Positions 10,098 through 19,796 of a DNA stretch of 63,837 nucleotides are shown piece by piece (the first letter of the stretch is position 1; each line of letters opens with the position of its first letter). Source of the stretch: Candidatus Limosilactobacillus merdavium (GTDB taxonomy: Bacteria; Bacillota; Bacilli; Lactobacillales; Lactobacillaceae); the NCBI GenBank assembly GCA_018883805.1, contig JAHLFK010000058.1:1-63837 (forward strand), read 5' to 3'. The translations under genes were made by a program, and so were the position numbers. A model generated the notes under the pieces. The model had not been told where the DNA came from. It saw nothing but the letters and a program-made list of their open reading frames with translations, and searched no databases.

Positions 10098-11588
10098 GTG
10101 AATATTAGAACAATGCTACTAACCTTACCGGCCTACCAGTTAGCCCAGCTTGTACGGACCGGTCAAGTTACTAGTGAAGAGTTAGTTCAAGCGGCCCTAG
10201 ACCGAATCGAACAGCAAAATCCTAAACTAAATGCGGTGATTCATCTACGGTCAGCCGCAGCGCTTAAAGAAGCACGACAGCTTAAAGATAACGGTCAACC
10301 ATTTTTGGGAGTACCAATTCTCATTAAAGGTTTAGGTCAACAATTAGCTGGTGAACCAGATACCAACGGTAACAAGCTTTTTAAAAACAATATTGCTAAG
10401 GAAAGTAGCAATTTCGTTAAAGCCTTGCAGCAAGCGGGCTTTATTATCATTGGACAAACTAATTTCCCTGAATTCGGGTTTAAGAACGTTACCGACGATC
10501 AGCTCTTTGGTTCCGCGCGTAACCCTTGGGATAGCCAGTATACTCCTGGCGGTTCTTCAGGCGGGTCAGCTGCTGCGGTTGCTGATGGCTGGGTTCCATT
10601 AGCTGCTGGGAATGACGGTGGTGGCTCGATCCGTATTCCAGCTTCCTGGAATGGTTTAATTGGACTAAAGCCAACGCGTGGTCGAGTACCGACTGGGCCT
10701 GATAGCTGGCGTTCTTGGCAAGGGGCATCAATTAATTTTGCCCTTACCCGGACTGTAAAGGATACAGCAATGTTGCTTGATCAGTTACAGACCGTTCAGC
10801 AGTCTGCCGTCTTTCAAACACCACTTTATCGTCCTGGCTTTGTGGATGCTCTGCAAACACCACTTCCTAAAATGACAATTGGTTATACTACAAAGTCACC
10901 AGTAGGAACCCCAGTTAGTGATGAAGCAAAGCAAGCAGTTATGGACGCGGTGAAGTTCTTACGCCAGCAAGGATTTAAGGTTCAGAAAATGTATGATCCG
11001 GTGGATGGAATTAAGTTAATGCGGTCATACTACTTAATGAATGGTGCTGAAACTGCCGCAATGTTCCAGAATGTTCAAAAAGCGATGAATCGTCCAATTA
11101 CTCGTAATGATATGGAACTTTACACTTGGGCACTTTGGCAGATGGGGAAGAATATTAAAGCTGCTGATTACAGTCAAGCACTGAGTTCGTGGGATCAAGC
11201 TTCCGCACAGCACACCGCAATGCACGAATTTTACCCACTCTTCTTAACACCAACTACTGGTCAGCCAGCGCCACGGGTTAATGATCCGGATCGTGTAGAA
11301 TATATTGAACAAATAAAGCATATTAATGAATTGACTGCAGGTGAACAACGGCAGCTAATTTATGATCAATGCCTACCTGGATTAGCTCAGGCACCATTTA
11401 CCGAGCAAGCTAACATGACTGGTGAGCCAGCAATCTCACTCCCAACAGCAATGAGTTCACAAGGTACACCGATGGGAATCCAATTTATTGCGGCTAAGGG
11501 GAATGAAGCCCTTCTGTTGCAAATGGCAAAACTCTTTGAAGATCAGCGTCGCTTCAAGCTACTAAACCCGGTTCCTAATGTCGATTAG
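10098..11588 (+). CDS. Amidase
   Basis: Amidase signature GGSSGGSAAAVADGWVPLAAGNDGGGSIRIPASWNGLIGLKPTRGRVP. Confidence 0.9.
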   Translation: MNIRTMLLTLPAYQLAQLVRTGQVTSEELVQAALDRIEQQNPKLNAVIHLRSAAALKEARQLKDNGQPFLGVPILIKGLGQQLAGEPDTNGNKLFKNNIAKESSNFVKALQQAGFIIIGQTNFPEFGFKNVTDDQLFGSARNPWDSQYTPGGSSGGSAAAVADGWVPLAAGNDGGGSIRIPASWNGLIGLKPTRGRVPTGPDSWRSWQGASINFALTRTVKDTAMLLDQLQTVQQSAVFQTPLYRPGFVDALQTPLPKMTIGYTTKSPVGTPVSDEAKQAVMDAVKFLRQQGFKVQKMYDPVDGIKLMRSYYLMNGAETAAMFQNVQKAMNRPITRNDMELYTWALWQMGKNIKAADYSQALSSWDQASAQHTAMHEFYPLFLTPTTGQPAPRVNDPDRVEYIEQIKHINELTAGEQRQLIYDQCLPGLAQAPFTEQANMTGEPAISLPTAMSSQGTPMGIQFIAAKGNEALLLQMAKLFEDQRRFKLLNPVPNVD

Positions 11589-11614
11589 TTGAATTTGAAT
11601 TTAAAATATTAAAA

Positions 11615-11651
11615 GGATGAGATCGAGTAGATTCCCGATCTCATCCTTTTG
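11615..11651. terminator. Rho-independent terminator between convergent genes
   Basis: aaaaggatgagatcgag..cgatctcatcctttt. Confidence 0.85.
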
Positions 11652-11659
11652 ATTTAATT

Positions 11660-12997
11660 TTACTTCAATCTCTTTTGATCCATCCGTTTTACGGCATAGA
11701 AGATTGGAAGACCAACGATTACGATACCGATGAAGAGAAGAACACCGGCAGGGTCATTGAAGACTTCACTGACTAATACGAAGATACCACCGGCAATTGC
11801 AATAATTGGAACGAGTGGGTAAAGGGGAGTACTAAATGGACGTGGCCCCTTGTTCTTCTTTCTCAAGATAAAGATACCGAAGAAAGCTAATAGGTAGAAG
11901 CAGTAAACAGTGAAGACACAAAGATCCGATAAGTGATCTGGGTCGAAGAAGAACATCATTACAGTAGCGAGAGCAACGATAAACAAGGTTGCGATCACTG
12001 GCGACTTACCCTTTGGAGTAACGTACGATAAGAAGCGTGAAAATGGTAAGTCACCGCGCCATGCCATTGCGTAAACAATCCGGGGGAAGGTAATCATTTT
12101 ACCGTTTAGGGTTCCCATCATCGAGATAATAATCCCGGCCGAGAGAAGCTTACCACCGATGGCACCAAAGGCCTTAGTTGCAAGGTAGGCAGTAGCGTTT
12201 TCGCCAAGACGGTGAATTAAGTTAACGGGGAGGAACTTAAGAATTCCAATAGTGATTAATGTGTAAATTACTAATACCGCTGTGATCCCTAAGATGATTG
12301 CTTTAGGGAGGAGCTTTTGTGGGTTCTTCATTTCACCACCAAGGTTAGCGATTAAGATCCAACCATCGTAACCGAATAAGGTAGCTAAAACGGCAACCCC
12401 GAAACCACCAGTAGCGTGTTGGACTTCAGTAACGGTTTGACCAAAGGCATGTTGGTTACCAAATAATAGTCCGAAGATAATGATTGCAGCGATTGGAATC
12501 ATCTTACCAGCAGTTGTGATGATAGCGAAGATCGCCCCAACCTTGTTTTCAAACAAATTCATGATTCCGATTGCCAAAACTGTGATAACGGCTAATGGAA
12601 TCCGCCAGGCGGCACTGAGGCCGAAGAAGTTTGCCATTAAAATACTCATGAAACCGGCAACCGATGCAATAATTGCTGGACCGTAAACGATCACCTGCAT
12701 CCATCCGGCAAGGAAGCCTAAAATTCGTCCATACAGGTTTTCAATGTAGACATATAAACCACCAGTGTAAGGCATCTGAGCACCAATTTCGGCAACTGTT
12801 AGTCCACCGGTTAAAGTAATAATCCCACCGAAAACCCATGCAGCAATGGCGAGGGTTGATGAGCCGGCACTATCCAAAACTGATCCTTGCTTAAAGAAGA
12901 TCCCTGAACCAATAATTGTCCCGACAACAATCGAGATTGCCGACCAAAAACCTAACGACCGTTTTAATTCTTCTGTTGGTTGATTATTCATCGCCAT
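11660..12997 (-). CDS. APC-family amino-acid permease (SteT/serine-threonine-exchanger-like)
   Basis: LGFWSAISIVVGTIIGSGIFF N-terminal APC motif; ~12 TM. Confidence 0.8.
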   Translation of the reverse strand: MAMNNQPTEELKRSLGFWSAISIVVGTIIGSGIFFKQGSVLDSAGSSTLAIAAWVFGGIITLTGGLTVAEIGAQMPYTGGLYVYIENLYGRILGFLAGWMQVIVYGPAIIASVAGFMSILMANFFGLSAAWRIPLAVITVLAIGIMNLFENKVGAIFAIITTAGKMIPIAAIIIFGLLFGNQHAFGQTVTEVQHATGGFGVAVLATLFGYDGWILIANLGGEMKNPQKLLPKAIILGITAVLVIYTLITIGILKFLPVNLIHRLGENATAYLATKAFGAIGGKLLSAGIIISMMGTLNGKMITFPRIVYAMAWRGDLPFSRFLSYVTPKGKSPVIATLFIVALATVMMFFFDPDHLSDLCVFTVYCFYLLAFFGIFILRKKNKGPRPFSTPLYPLVPIIAIAGGIFVLVSEVFNDPAGVLLFIGIVIVGLPIFYAVKRMDQKRLK

Positions 12998-13020
12998 TCC
13001 TCCAATTCAAATTAGGCATA

Positions 13021-13081
13021 ATAAAAACCGGGTTCACTGTTAATCATCTGGAAGGTGCCAAATGATTAAGTGAACCCGGTT
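13021..13081 (-). terminator. Leader terminator of APC permease (attenuator)
   Basis: Minus strand AACCGGGTTCACT-TAATCATTTGG-cacctt-CCAGATGATTA-ac-AGTGAACCCGGTT-TTTAT, 13+11 bp stem. Confidence 0.85.
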
Positions 13082-13117
13082 ACGTATTAAACCGTTCTAT
13101 AGGTACACTAAAATCAC

Positions 13118-13183
13118 TCAGCCTCGGATAGAGCTAGAGGCTGAGGAGGAAGATTGTTGCAATTGGTTATTGAATACTAACAT
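13118..13183 (-). CDS. Putative Ser-rich leader peptide MLVFNNQLQQSSSSASSSIRG
   Basis: ATG preceded by AAAGGAGA; 7 Ser codons in 8; upstream of terminator and APC permease. Confidence 0.75.
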   Translation of the reverse strand: MLVFNNQLQQSSSSASSSIRG

Positions 13184-13217
13184 TGATCTTTCTCCTTTCG
13201 TGTACTTGATTTTTCTT

Positions 13218-13246
13218 AGAATACCATTAGAAATCTAATTTGGCAA
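13218..13246 (-). promoter_or_regulatory. Sigma-A-like promoter TTGCCA-N17-TATTCT for the leader transcript
   Basis: Direct motif reading on minus strand. Confidence 0.7.
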
Positions 13247-13260
13247 CCCCTTTTATTAAA

Positions 13261-13292
13261 AAATCCTTGGCTTTTATTTTGCCAAGGATTAT
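13261..13292 (-). terminator. Terminator downstream of the P-type ATPase gene
   Basis: aatccttggc..gccaaggatt hairpin with flanking A/T tracts. Confidence 0.8.
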
Positions 13293-13387
13293 AAGGCTTA
13301 ATGTTATATTGCAACATTGCCTAATCGCGGAAATCAACCAGAGCCTTAGACTATCCATTCAGGCTCTCAAGAAGGTTGATTCCCAGC

Positions 13388-16066
13388 TTAGTTATTCTTT
13401 ATTCTAAAGCAAATCCACTTATCTCCTTCAGTGAAAATCATAATCAAGCAGGAGAAGAGAACCACTGCACCCCATTCAGCAAGGCTAATTCCAGTAACGT
13501 GGAATGCAGTTTGCATGAACGGTACGTAAGTTAAGATTAACTGAAAGATAATCATTAACCCAATGACACCCCAAGCGTTCTTGTTGATGTCGTTTAGTTG
13601 AGTCAATCCATACTGTTCAGTCCGGATACTAAAGAAGTAGAAGACCTTACTAATAACAATTGTGTTGACCATCATTGTTGTGGCACTAATTTCACTTGCA
13701 CCGGCGTGGATAAACCATTCGTAACCAATTAGGGCAAAGATTGCCATTAATGCGGAAACGTAGCCCATTTGGAAAAGGTCGTGGCGATTCATCAATCGTT
13801 GAGTCATTGGACGTGGAGAACGTTCCATAATGCCGTCTTCTGCCTTTTCAAAGACAAAGGCGAATTGGATTGTGATCGCAGCGATTAAGTTAATCCACAG
13901 CAACTGGGCAGGTTGAAGGGGTACTTGTTGCCCAGTCAAAACTGAGAAGGCAACTACTAGTCCTTCAGCAAAGGAGGTTGGTAGGAGGAAGAGGATACTC
14001 TTCTTGATGTTATCGTAAATCCGCCGACCTTCTTTAATTACCGCTGCCATAGTAGCAAAGTTATCATCACCAAGGATCATATCAGCAGCGTCTTTAGCCA
14101 CGTCAGTACCCTTGATTCCCATTGCAACACCAATGTCAGCCTTCTTTAGTGCTGGAGCATCGTTAACCCCATCACCAACCATTGCAGTGACTTGTTGCTG
14201 GTTTTGTAAAGCTTCCACAATTTCTAACTTGTTTTGTGGAGTAGTTCTGGCGAAGACCTGGTTATTAACTGCAGCAGCTTCTCGTTCCTTAGCTGAGAGT
14301 TTATCCCATTCAGCACCAGTGATTGCGTTGATTGGACCATTAGTTAATCCTAATTGTTTACCAATTGCCCGAGCTGTTTGTGGGTCGTCACCAGTAATCA
14401 TCTTAACGTGAACACCAGCAGTATTCATCTTCTTCAAAGCAACGATTACTTCTTCTCGTGGTGCATCAAGCAAGGCCGCTAAACCAAGAAGTTTAATTCC
14501 CTGGTAAAGTTGGTCATGTTCAACTTCTTGTAGATCTTGACCAGCTGGTACTGGTTGATAACCAACAGCGATTACCCGTTTACCCTCACTTGACCAATCG
14601 TTAACCTGTTTTTCCCACTTTGCAGTATCAAAGCTTGGGTCTTCCTTAGCGGCCATTTCAAATAACTTATCAGGAGAACCCTTAATGAAAATCACTTTTT
14701 CATGAGTTTCTTGATTTTCAGTTAATTCAGCAATGTACCGATAGTCAGAATCGAAAGGTAAGAGGTCGATCCCAGTGAACCTAGATGAGTAATCAGGACC
14801 ATATGCCTTGTGATAAAGCGTTAAGAAGGCACCATCAGTTGGTTCACCGTTAATGTGCCAAGCACCATTGTTTTCGCTTAAAACTGTATCGTTAGCTTGG
14901 TAACCAGCTTCCACGAAGAGTTGCAATTGCTTGTCCATCGTTGCCTTTTTACCATTGAGTTCAATTTCACCGTTTGGGGCATAACCGGTTCCGGAAACTT
15001 GGTAATGTTGATCACCAACCCAGAGTTCAGTCGCGGTCATTTCGTTTTTCGTTAATGTCCCGGTCTTATCAGTGGCAATTACGTCAACAGAACCAAGAGT
15101 TTCTACGGCTGGCATTGACTTGATAATTGTCTTGTACCGCTTAGCCATCTTGCTAATACCGAATGCAAGGATTACTGAGGTGATTGCAGGTAAACCTTCT
15201 GGAATCGCACCAACCAGCATCGCAACAACGGCTAAGGCTAATGCAGGCAGTGAGTAGATCTTTAAGATGAAACCAACGATGAAGACGATGATTGATGTGG
15301 TAATGGTAATGTATGAAACGACAGTACCAACATGATCAATTTCCCGTGTTAGTGGGGTCTTCTTTGGCTTGATGTGGGCAACTTCTTGAGAAATCTTACC
15401 AATTTCGGTTTGTTCAGCCGTTGCAACAACTACTCCCAGTCCACTACCACTAGTAACAGAAGTAGAAGCATAAGCCATATTAACCCGGTCGGCTAACGGA
15501 ACATCGTCATCGCTTAATGCTTCGCTAGTTTTGATTACGGAGTTAGTTTCACCAGTTAAGGCAGATTCTTCGATCCGTAAATTATCAGCGGAAACGATTC
15601 GTAAGTCGGCAGGAACGTTGTCACCAGCTTCAAGGAAGACAACATCACCGACAACGAGGTCAGCTGCATCAATGTCTTGCCGCTTCCCATCACGGTAAAC
15701 AGTGGCCTGGTTAGCCATCATTTCCTTGATCTTAGCGAGGGCATTAGCAGCACTTGTTTCCTGGAAGTACCCGATTAAAGAGTTCAGGACAACAACAGCA
15801 CCAATAACAATCGCATCCGTATAGTGACCGATAATAATTGTCAATAACGTAGCAACCAACAAGATGTAGATCACAATGTTATTGAATTGCCGAAGGAAGA
15901 TTTTCCACTTAGGAGTTGGCTTTGCCTCAAGAACATTGCGACCATTTTCAGCTAATTTTTGTTTAACTGTCGCACTACTAAGTCCTTGAGTAAAGTCAGT
16001 CAAGTTGAATTCTTGCTTCAGTTCATCAGTAGTTAATTGATATTTTTCTTTCATTTTGCTCCTCAT
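13388..16066 (-). CDS. Cation-transporting P-type ATPase (type II, Ca2+/Na+-ATPase-like)
   Basis: DKTGTLTKNEMT, MITGDDPQTA, MVGDGVNDAPALKKADIGVAMG. Confidence 0.92.
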   Translation of the reverse strand: MRSKMKEKYQLTTDELKQEFNLTDFTQGLSSATVKQKLAENGRNVLEAKPTPKWKIFLRQFNNIVIYILLVATLLTIIIGHYTDAIVIGAVVVLNSLIGYFQETSAANALAKIKEMMANQATVYRDGKRQDIDAADLVVGDVVFLEAGDNVPADLRIVSADNLRIEESALTGETNSVIKTSEALSDDDVPLADRVNMAYASTSVTSGSGLGVVVATAEQTEIGKISQEVAHIKPKKTPLTREIDHVGTVVSYITITTSIIVFIVGFILKIYSLPALALAVVAMLVGAIPEGLPAITSVILAFGISKMAKRYKTIIKSMPAVETLGSVDVIATDKTGTLTKNEMTATELWVGDQHYQVSGTGYAPNGEIELNGKKATMDKQLQLFVEAGYQANDTVLSENNGAWHINGEPTDGAFLTLYHKAYGPDYSSRFTGIDLLPFDSDYRYIAELTENQETHEKVIFIKGSPDKLFEMAAKEDPSFDTAKWEKQVNDWSSEGKRVIAVGYQPVPAGQDLQEVEHDQLYQGIKLLGLAALLDAPREEVIVALKKMNTAGVHVKMITGDDPQTARAIGKQLGLTNGPINAITGAEWDKLSAKEREAAAVNNQVFARTTPQNKLEIVEALQNQQQVTAMVGDGVNDAPALKKADIGVAMGIKGTDVAKDAADMILGDDNFATMAAVIKEGRRIYDNIKKSILFLLPTSFAEGLVVAFSVLTGQQVPLQPAQLLWINLIAAITIQFAFVFEKAEDGIMERSPRPMTQRLMNRHDLFQMGYVSALMAIFALIGYEWFIHAGASEISATTMMVNTIVISKVFYFFSIRTEQYGLTQLNDINKNAWGVIGLMIIFQLILTYVPFMQTAFHVTGISLAEWGAVVLFSCLIMIFTEGDKWICFRIKNN

Positions 16067-16291
16067 AATATTTCTGGTCAGGTTAACTTTCCCTAGATCC
16101 CGCCCTAGAGAATATTCATTGAATCAGGTTAACCCAACTGTGCGTCTAACTTTTTGTAAGAATATCGTACCACAAAAAAGCGCTTGATTAGGCAGTATTA
16201 AGCGATTCTTATAATTAGATTCACAGTTTTTACACAATTTAAAAAAGAAACTGAGAAGCAGTCATTTTCTGGCTGTTTCTCAGTTTAATAA

Positions 16292-17683
16292 TTATTCTTG
16301 AGCATTCAATTTACTGTGCCGGTATCCATATGTGAAGTAGATGATTAGGCCGATTAAGAACCAAATTCCAGCACCAACGTATGTTTCGAGTTTTAATTGA
16401 GTCATCATTGCCAAACAGAGAAGTCCTGACAGAATCGGAATGTATGGGTAAAGGGGAACCTTGAAGCCACCCCGGTTACCAATATCTTTCCGGCGACGTA
16501 ATGGGATAATCCCAAATGAAACTAATGTGAAGGCAAACAAAGTACCAATGTTAACTAAGCTGGTCAGTTGATCCAATGAAACCAGACCACCCATGGCAGC
16601 GATAATTACTGCAACTACCCATAAGGCAACTTGTGGAGAGTGACTCTTCTTGTCAAGCTTACCTAAGAAGGCAGGTAACAATCCGTCACGACCAATCGCA
16701 TAAATCAAACGTGAACTGGAGTAGATCATGGCAACCATCATGGTGAACATTCCGACTAAGGCACCAATTGATAACAGTTCTGCTAACCAGTTTTGGTGAA
16801 CAAGTTGTAATGCGTAAGAAACTGGGTTAGCAACATCCAACTTGGTGTACTTTACCATCCCCGTAAGGACAATCGCAACACCCATGTACAAAACGGCAAC
16901 GATTCCTAAAGTACCGATGATTCCTAGTGGCATATTCTTCTTTGGATTCTTAACTTCAGCGGCTGAACTGGAAACACAGTCGAAACCTAAGTAAGCAAAG
17001 AAACCGGTAGTTGCCCCATGAATAACCCCACTCATATGGTAAGGCAAGAATGGATGATAGTTCTTTGGCTTGATGAAGAATAGCCCAGCAACGATAAAGA
17101 TAATAATGATTGCAACTTTAATGACAACGGCAATATTGTTAACCCGCACTGATGATTGCATCCCGTGAGCTAGCATTATCGTGATTAAAAGGACAATGAT
17201 AACCGCAACAATATTGATGTAAGTCCTATGAGCAGGATCAAATGGTCCTGACAAGGCATGCGGAATCTTTAGCCCAAAACTTTCAATAAATGAATTAAAG
17301 TAGGCTGCCCACCCCGTTGAAACCGATGCGACGGCTAACATATATTCAAGGATTAGCGCCCAACCAAGGAGCCAACCAAAGAATTCGCCGAACACCACGT
17401 TACCATATGAATAAGCACTACCGGCAACAGGTAATGCAGAAGCAAATTCAGCATAACACATTGCGGCAAATGCACAGACAATCGCAGATAGTAAGAAGGA
17501 GAGGGACACCCCTGGTCCAGCTTGCTTTGCTGCGATGGTACCTGGAAGAATGAAGATCCCGGTACCAATAACGGTTCCGATTCCGATAGCCATTAGATCG
17601 CGAGCATTCATCGTCTTAACGAAAAGCTTATCAGCTCCTAGATAACGATCGAGACTTTCTTTTCGGAAAATGTTTAAGCCCAT
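16292..17683 (-). CDS. APC-family amino-acid permease
   Basis: RDLMAIGIGTVIGTGIFILPG; ~12 TM. Confidence 0.85.
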   Translation of the reverse strand: MGLNIFRKESLDRYLGADKLFVKTMNARDLMAIGIGTVIGTGIFILPGTIAAKQAGPGVSLSFLLSAIVCAFAAMCYAEFASALPVAGSAYSYGNVVFGEFFGWLLGWALILEYMLAVASVSTGWAAYFNSFIESFGLKIPHALSGPFDPAHRTYINIVAVIIVLLITIMLAHGMQSSVRVNNIAVVIKVAIIIIFIVAGLFFIKPKNYHPFLPYHMSGVIHGATTGFFAYLGFDCVSSSAAEVKNPKKNMPLGIIGTLGIVAVLYMGVAIVLTGMVKYTKLDVANPVSYALQLVHQNWLAELLSIGALVGMFTMMVAMIYSSSRLIYAIGRDGLLPAFLGKLDKKSHSPQVALWVVAVIIAAMGGLVSLDQLTSLVNIGTLFAFTLVSFGIIPLRRRKDIGNRGGFKVPLYPYIPILSGLLCLAMMTQLKLETYVGAGIWFLIGLIIYFTYGYRHSKLNAQE

Positions 17684-17814
17684 CTTTAACCCACCTTTGC
17701 TATAATAAATTTAGCGGCAGGGGCTCCCTGTCGCGTATACTAAATATAATACATTTAACTAATATTAAAAGTCAATTAGAAAATTAAAATATTTTTAAGA
17801 GGAGCTAACTAATC

Positions 17815-18228
17815 ATGACAATTGAAGTGACAAGTGGTGCAGTTGTTTACCGAAAGAACAATGGTGAAATTGAATATTTATTATTGGAAAGTCAAAATAA
17901 GGGACACTTCTGGGGCTTCCCTAAAGGACATGTTGAAGGCAACGAAACATTAGAAGAAACTGCCATCCGGGAAATTCGAGAAGAAACCCAATTAGTATTG
18001 CCAATCGATACTAGTTTCCATGTTTACACAGAATACGACTTGCCAAATGGTAACCGCAAGCAAATGACCTTGTACACAGCTGATCTGACTCAAAACGAAG
18101 ATATCCACTTACAAGCAGAAGAAATTAAAAACTGCGGCTGGTTTAACTACAAGGATGCTCGTGAACGACTGACTTACGATAATTTGAAAGAGTTGCTCGA
18201 CCAAGTTAACGATCACCTAACTAAGTAA
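17815..18228 (+). CDS. Nudix hydrolase (diadenosine tetraphosphatase-like)
   Basis: Nudix box GHVEGNETLEETAIREIREET. Confidence 0.9.
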   Translation: MTIEVTSGAVVYRKNNGEIEYLLLESQNKGHFWGFPKGHVEGNETLEETAIREIREETQLVLPIDTSFHVYTEYDLPNGNRKQMTLYTADLTQNEDIHLQAEEIKNCGWFNYKDARERLTYDNLKELLDQVNDHLTK

Positions 18229-18797
18229 TGAAAAAGGGAAGAGTTTTCGTAATTGCGGGTGCTGCAGGTTCAGGTAAAACAACAGTTGCTAAGTTCCTGC
18301 ACGAGCACTATCAAATGGAAAGAGTAATTACCCATACGACCCGCCCTGCACGACCAAATGAACAAGATGGGGTTGATTACCATTTTGAAACTCCTGATTC
18401 AATGGCTAAGCTTCATCTCCTAGAATCAGTTGAATATGATCACCACCTTTATGGTTCCTCATTGGAGAGCCTTGAAGAAGGTTGGCAAACGGGCCACGAT
18501 GATGTAATTGTCCTTGATACAAAAGGTGCAGCAACGTACCACCAGAAACTAGGTGATCAGGCAGTGATCATTTTCTTAACTGTCAGCCATATTGGAGCAT
18601 TAGCTAAGCGGATGGTTAAACGTGGCGATCGATTACAAGCGATCAAGTCACGATTGAAGAGCCCCGAATATCATCGGGATCTTCATCTGCCTGCTGAATT
18701 AGATGGAATTGCTAATGTAGTCGTTAATGATTCATGGATGAAAACAAAGAAGGCACTAGAACAGATCGTAAGACAAACTGGTTTAGAAAAAGGCTAG
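18228..18797 (+). CDS. Guanylate kinase-like P-loop protein
   Basis: GAAGSGKTT; THTTRPARPNEQDGVDYHF. Confidence 0.8.
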   Translation: MKKGRVFVIAGAAGSGKTTVAKFLHEHYQMERVITHTTRPARPNEQDGVDYHFETPDSMAKLHLLESVEYDHHLYGSSLESLEEGWQTGHDDVIVLDTKGAATYHQKLGDQAVIIFLTVSHIGALAKRMVKRGDRLQAIKSRLKSPEYHRDLHLPAELDGIANVVVNDSWMKTKKALEQIVRQTGLEKG

Positions 18798-18837
18798 ATT
18801 GTGGTAAAATAATGGCTTCATTGGGGAGGTGGCATTG

Positions 18838-19281
18838 ATGAAGGATTTAGTTGCACAAGCTCATAAAATACTAAAGGATAATGGTTCACGGTGGACCAAA
18901 CAACGTCAGCAGATGATTGAAATTTTGGCGGAGCACCCAGACCATTACATTGATTTTACTGATGTTGATCAACGTTTGCGGAAGGATAATCCTGGTTCAA
19001 GCCACGGAACAGTTTATCGGAATTTAAAGGAATTTGAAGGCTTAGGCATTGTCGAGACGCGTCAAGATGGAGATCGGATGCAGGTGAAGATCTGCTGCGA
19101 TTCAAATCACCACCATCACTTTATTTGCGATGTATGTGGACGGGTTCAAGAAATCAAAATGCCGCCAATTGACTATGACTTTTTTGCTAAGCAACTTCCT
19201 GGAGCCAAGATCAATAGTCATAGTTTTGAATTGCACGGTATTTGTGCCGATTGTCAGTCAAAGATCAATAATTCAAAATAA
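18838..19281 (+). CDS. Fur-family transcriptional regulator
   Basis: HHHHFICDVCGRV and CADC metal-binding motifs; winged helix N-term. Confidence 0.9.
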   Translation: MKDLVAQAHKILKDNGSRWTKQRQQMIEILAEHPDHYIDFTDVDQRLRKDNPGSSHGTVYRNLKEFEGLGIVETRQDGDRMQVKICCDSNHHHHFICDVCGRVQEIKMPPIDYDFFAKQLPGAKINSHSFELHGICADCQSKINNSK

Positions 19282-19352
19282 CTTCACCTTTCCTTAATAT
19301 TCATAGGGGAGAAAAGCGAGTATGATAGGTTGTAGTAAAGGAGCATTTATTT

Positions 19353-19778
19353 ATGGCAAATAAAATACCACCTTTTGTAACTCCCTTTGCTTTATTTTCA
19401 ATTGTTCTAGCATTGGGAGCCACTAACGTTGTGGTTAACCACGCAACACATACTTCTGAAGGTGCACGAGTAAGTTCTACTTCATCAGTCAGCCGGAATG
19501 TATCGTCTACTGATAGTAGCAGCTCTACTAGTCGCTCTTCATCACAACGAGACGATGACGATGATCAACAGTCATCAAGTACTCAAAACCGGACTAATAA
19601 TACACAAGAAAATCAAAATAATACTGGTAATGATACTGAGAAGTCATCCTCAACCACCACAGAAAGAAATCAAAAGAATACTGGCGGAGAGAATACTTCA
19701 AACGGTAGTAACCAGTCGACCGGGCAAACAAACACGGGTCAGGGAACAAGTACCCAGACTACAACTAATAATCAATAA
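19353..19778 (+). CDS. Short Ser/Thr/Asn/Gln-rich protein with N-terminal hydrophobic segment
   Basis: ORF with one TM/signal-like segment then low-complexity STNQ region. Confidence 0.6.
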   Translation: MANKIPPFVTPFALFSIVLALGATNVVVNHATHTSEGARVSSTSSVSRNVSSTDSSSSTSRSSSQRDDDDDQQSSSTQNRTNNTQENQNNTGNDTEKSSSTTTERNQKNTGGENTSNGSNQSTGQTNTGQGTSTQTTTNNQ

Positions 19779-19796
19779 GCGGGGTGAACCTAACAG

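Noticed and set aside
13021-13246. T-box riboswitch upstream of the APC permease
   Set aside because: No AGGGUGGNACCGCG-like T-box sequence; the Ser-rich uORF plus terminator explains the leader better.
17700-17760. GCGGCAGGGgctCCCTGTCGC hairpin upstream of second APC permease as riboswitch
   Set aside because: Too short and isolated; no leader peptide or terminator U-tract nearby; more likely an operator or chance palindrome.
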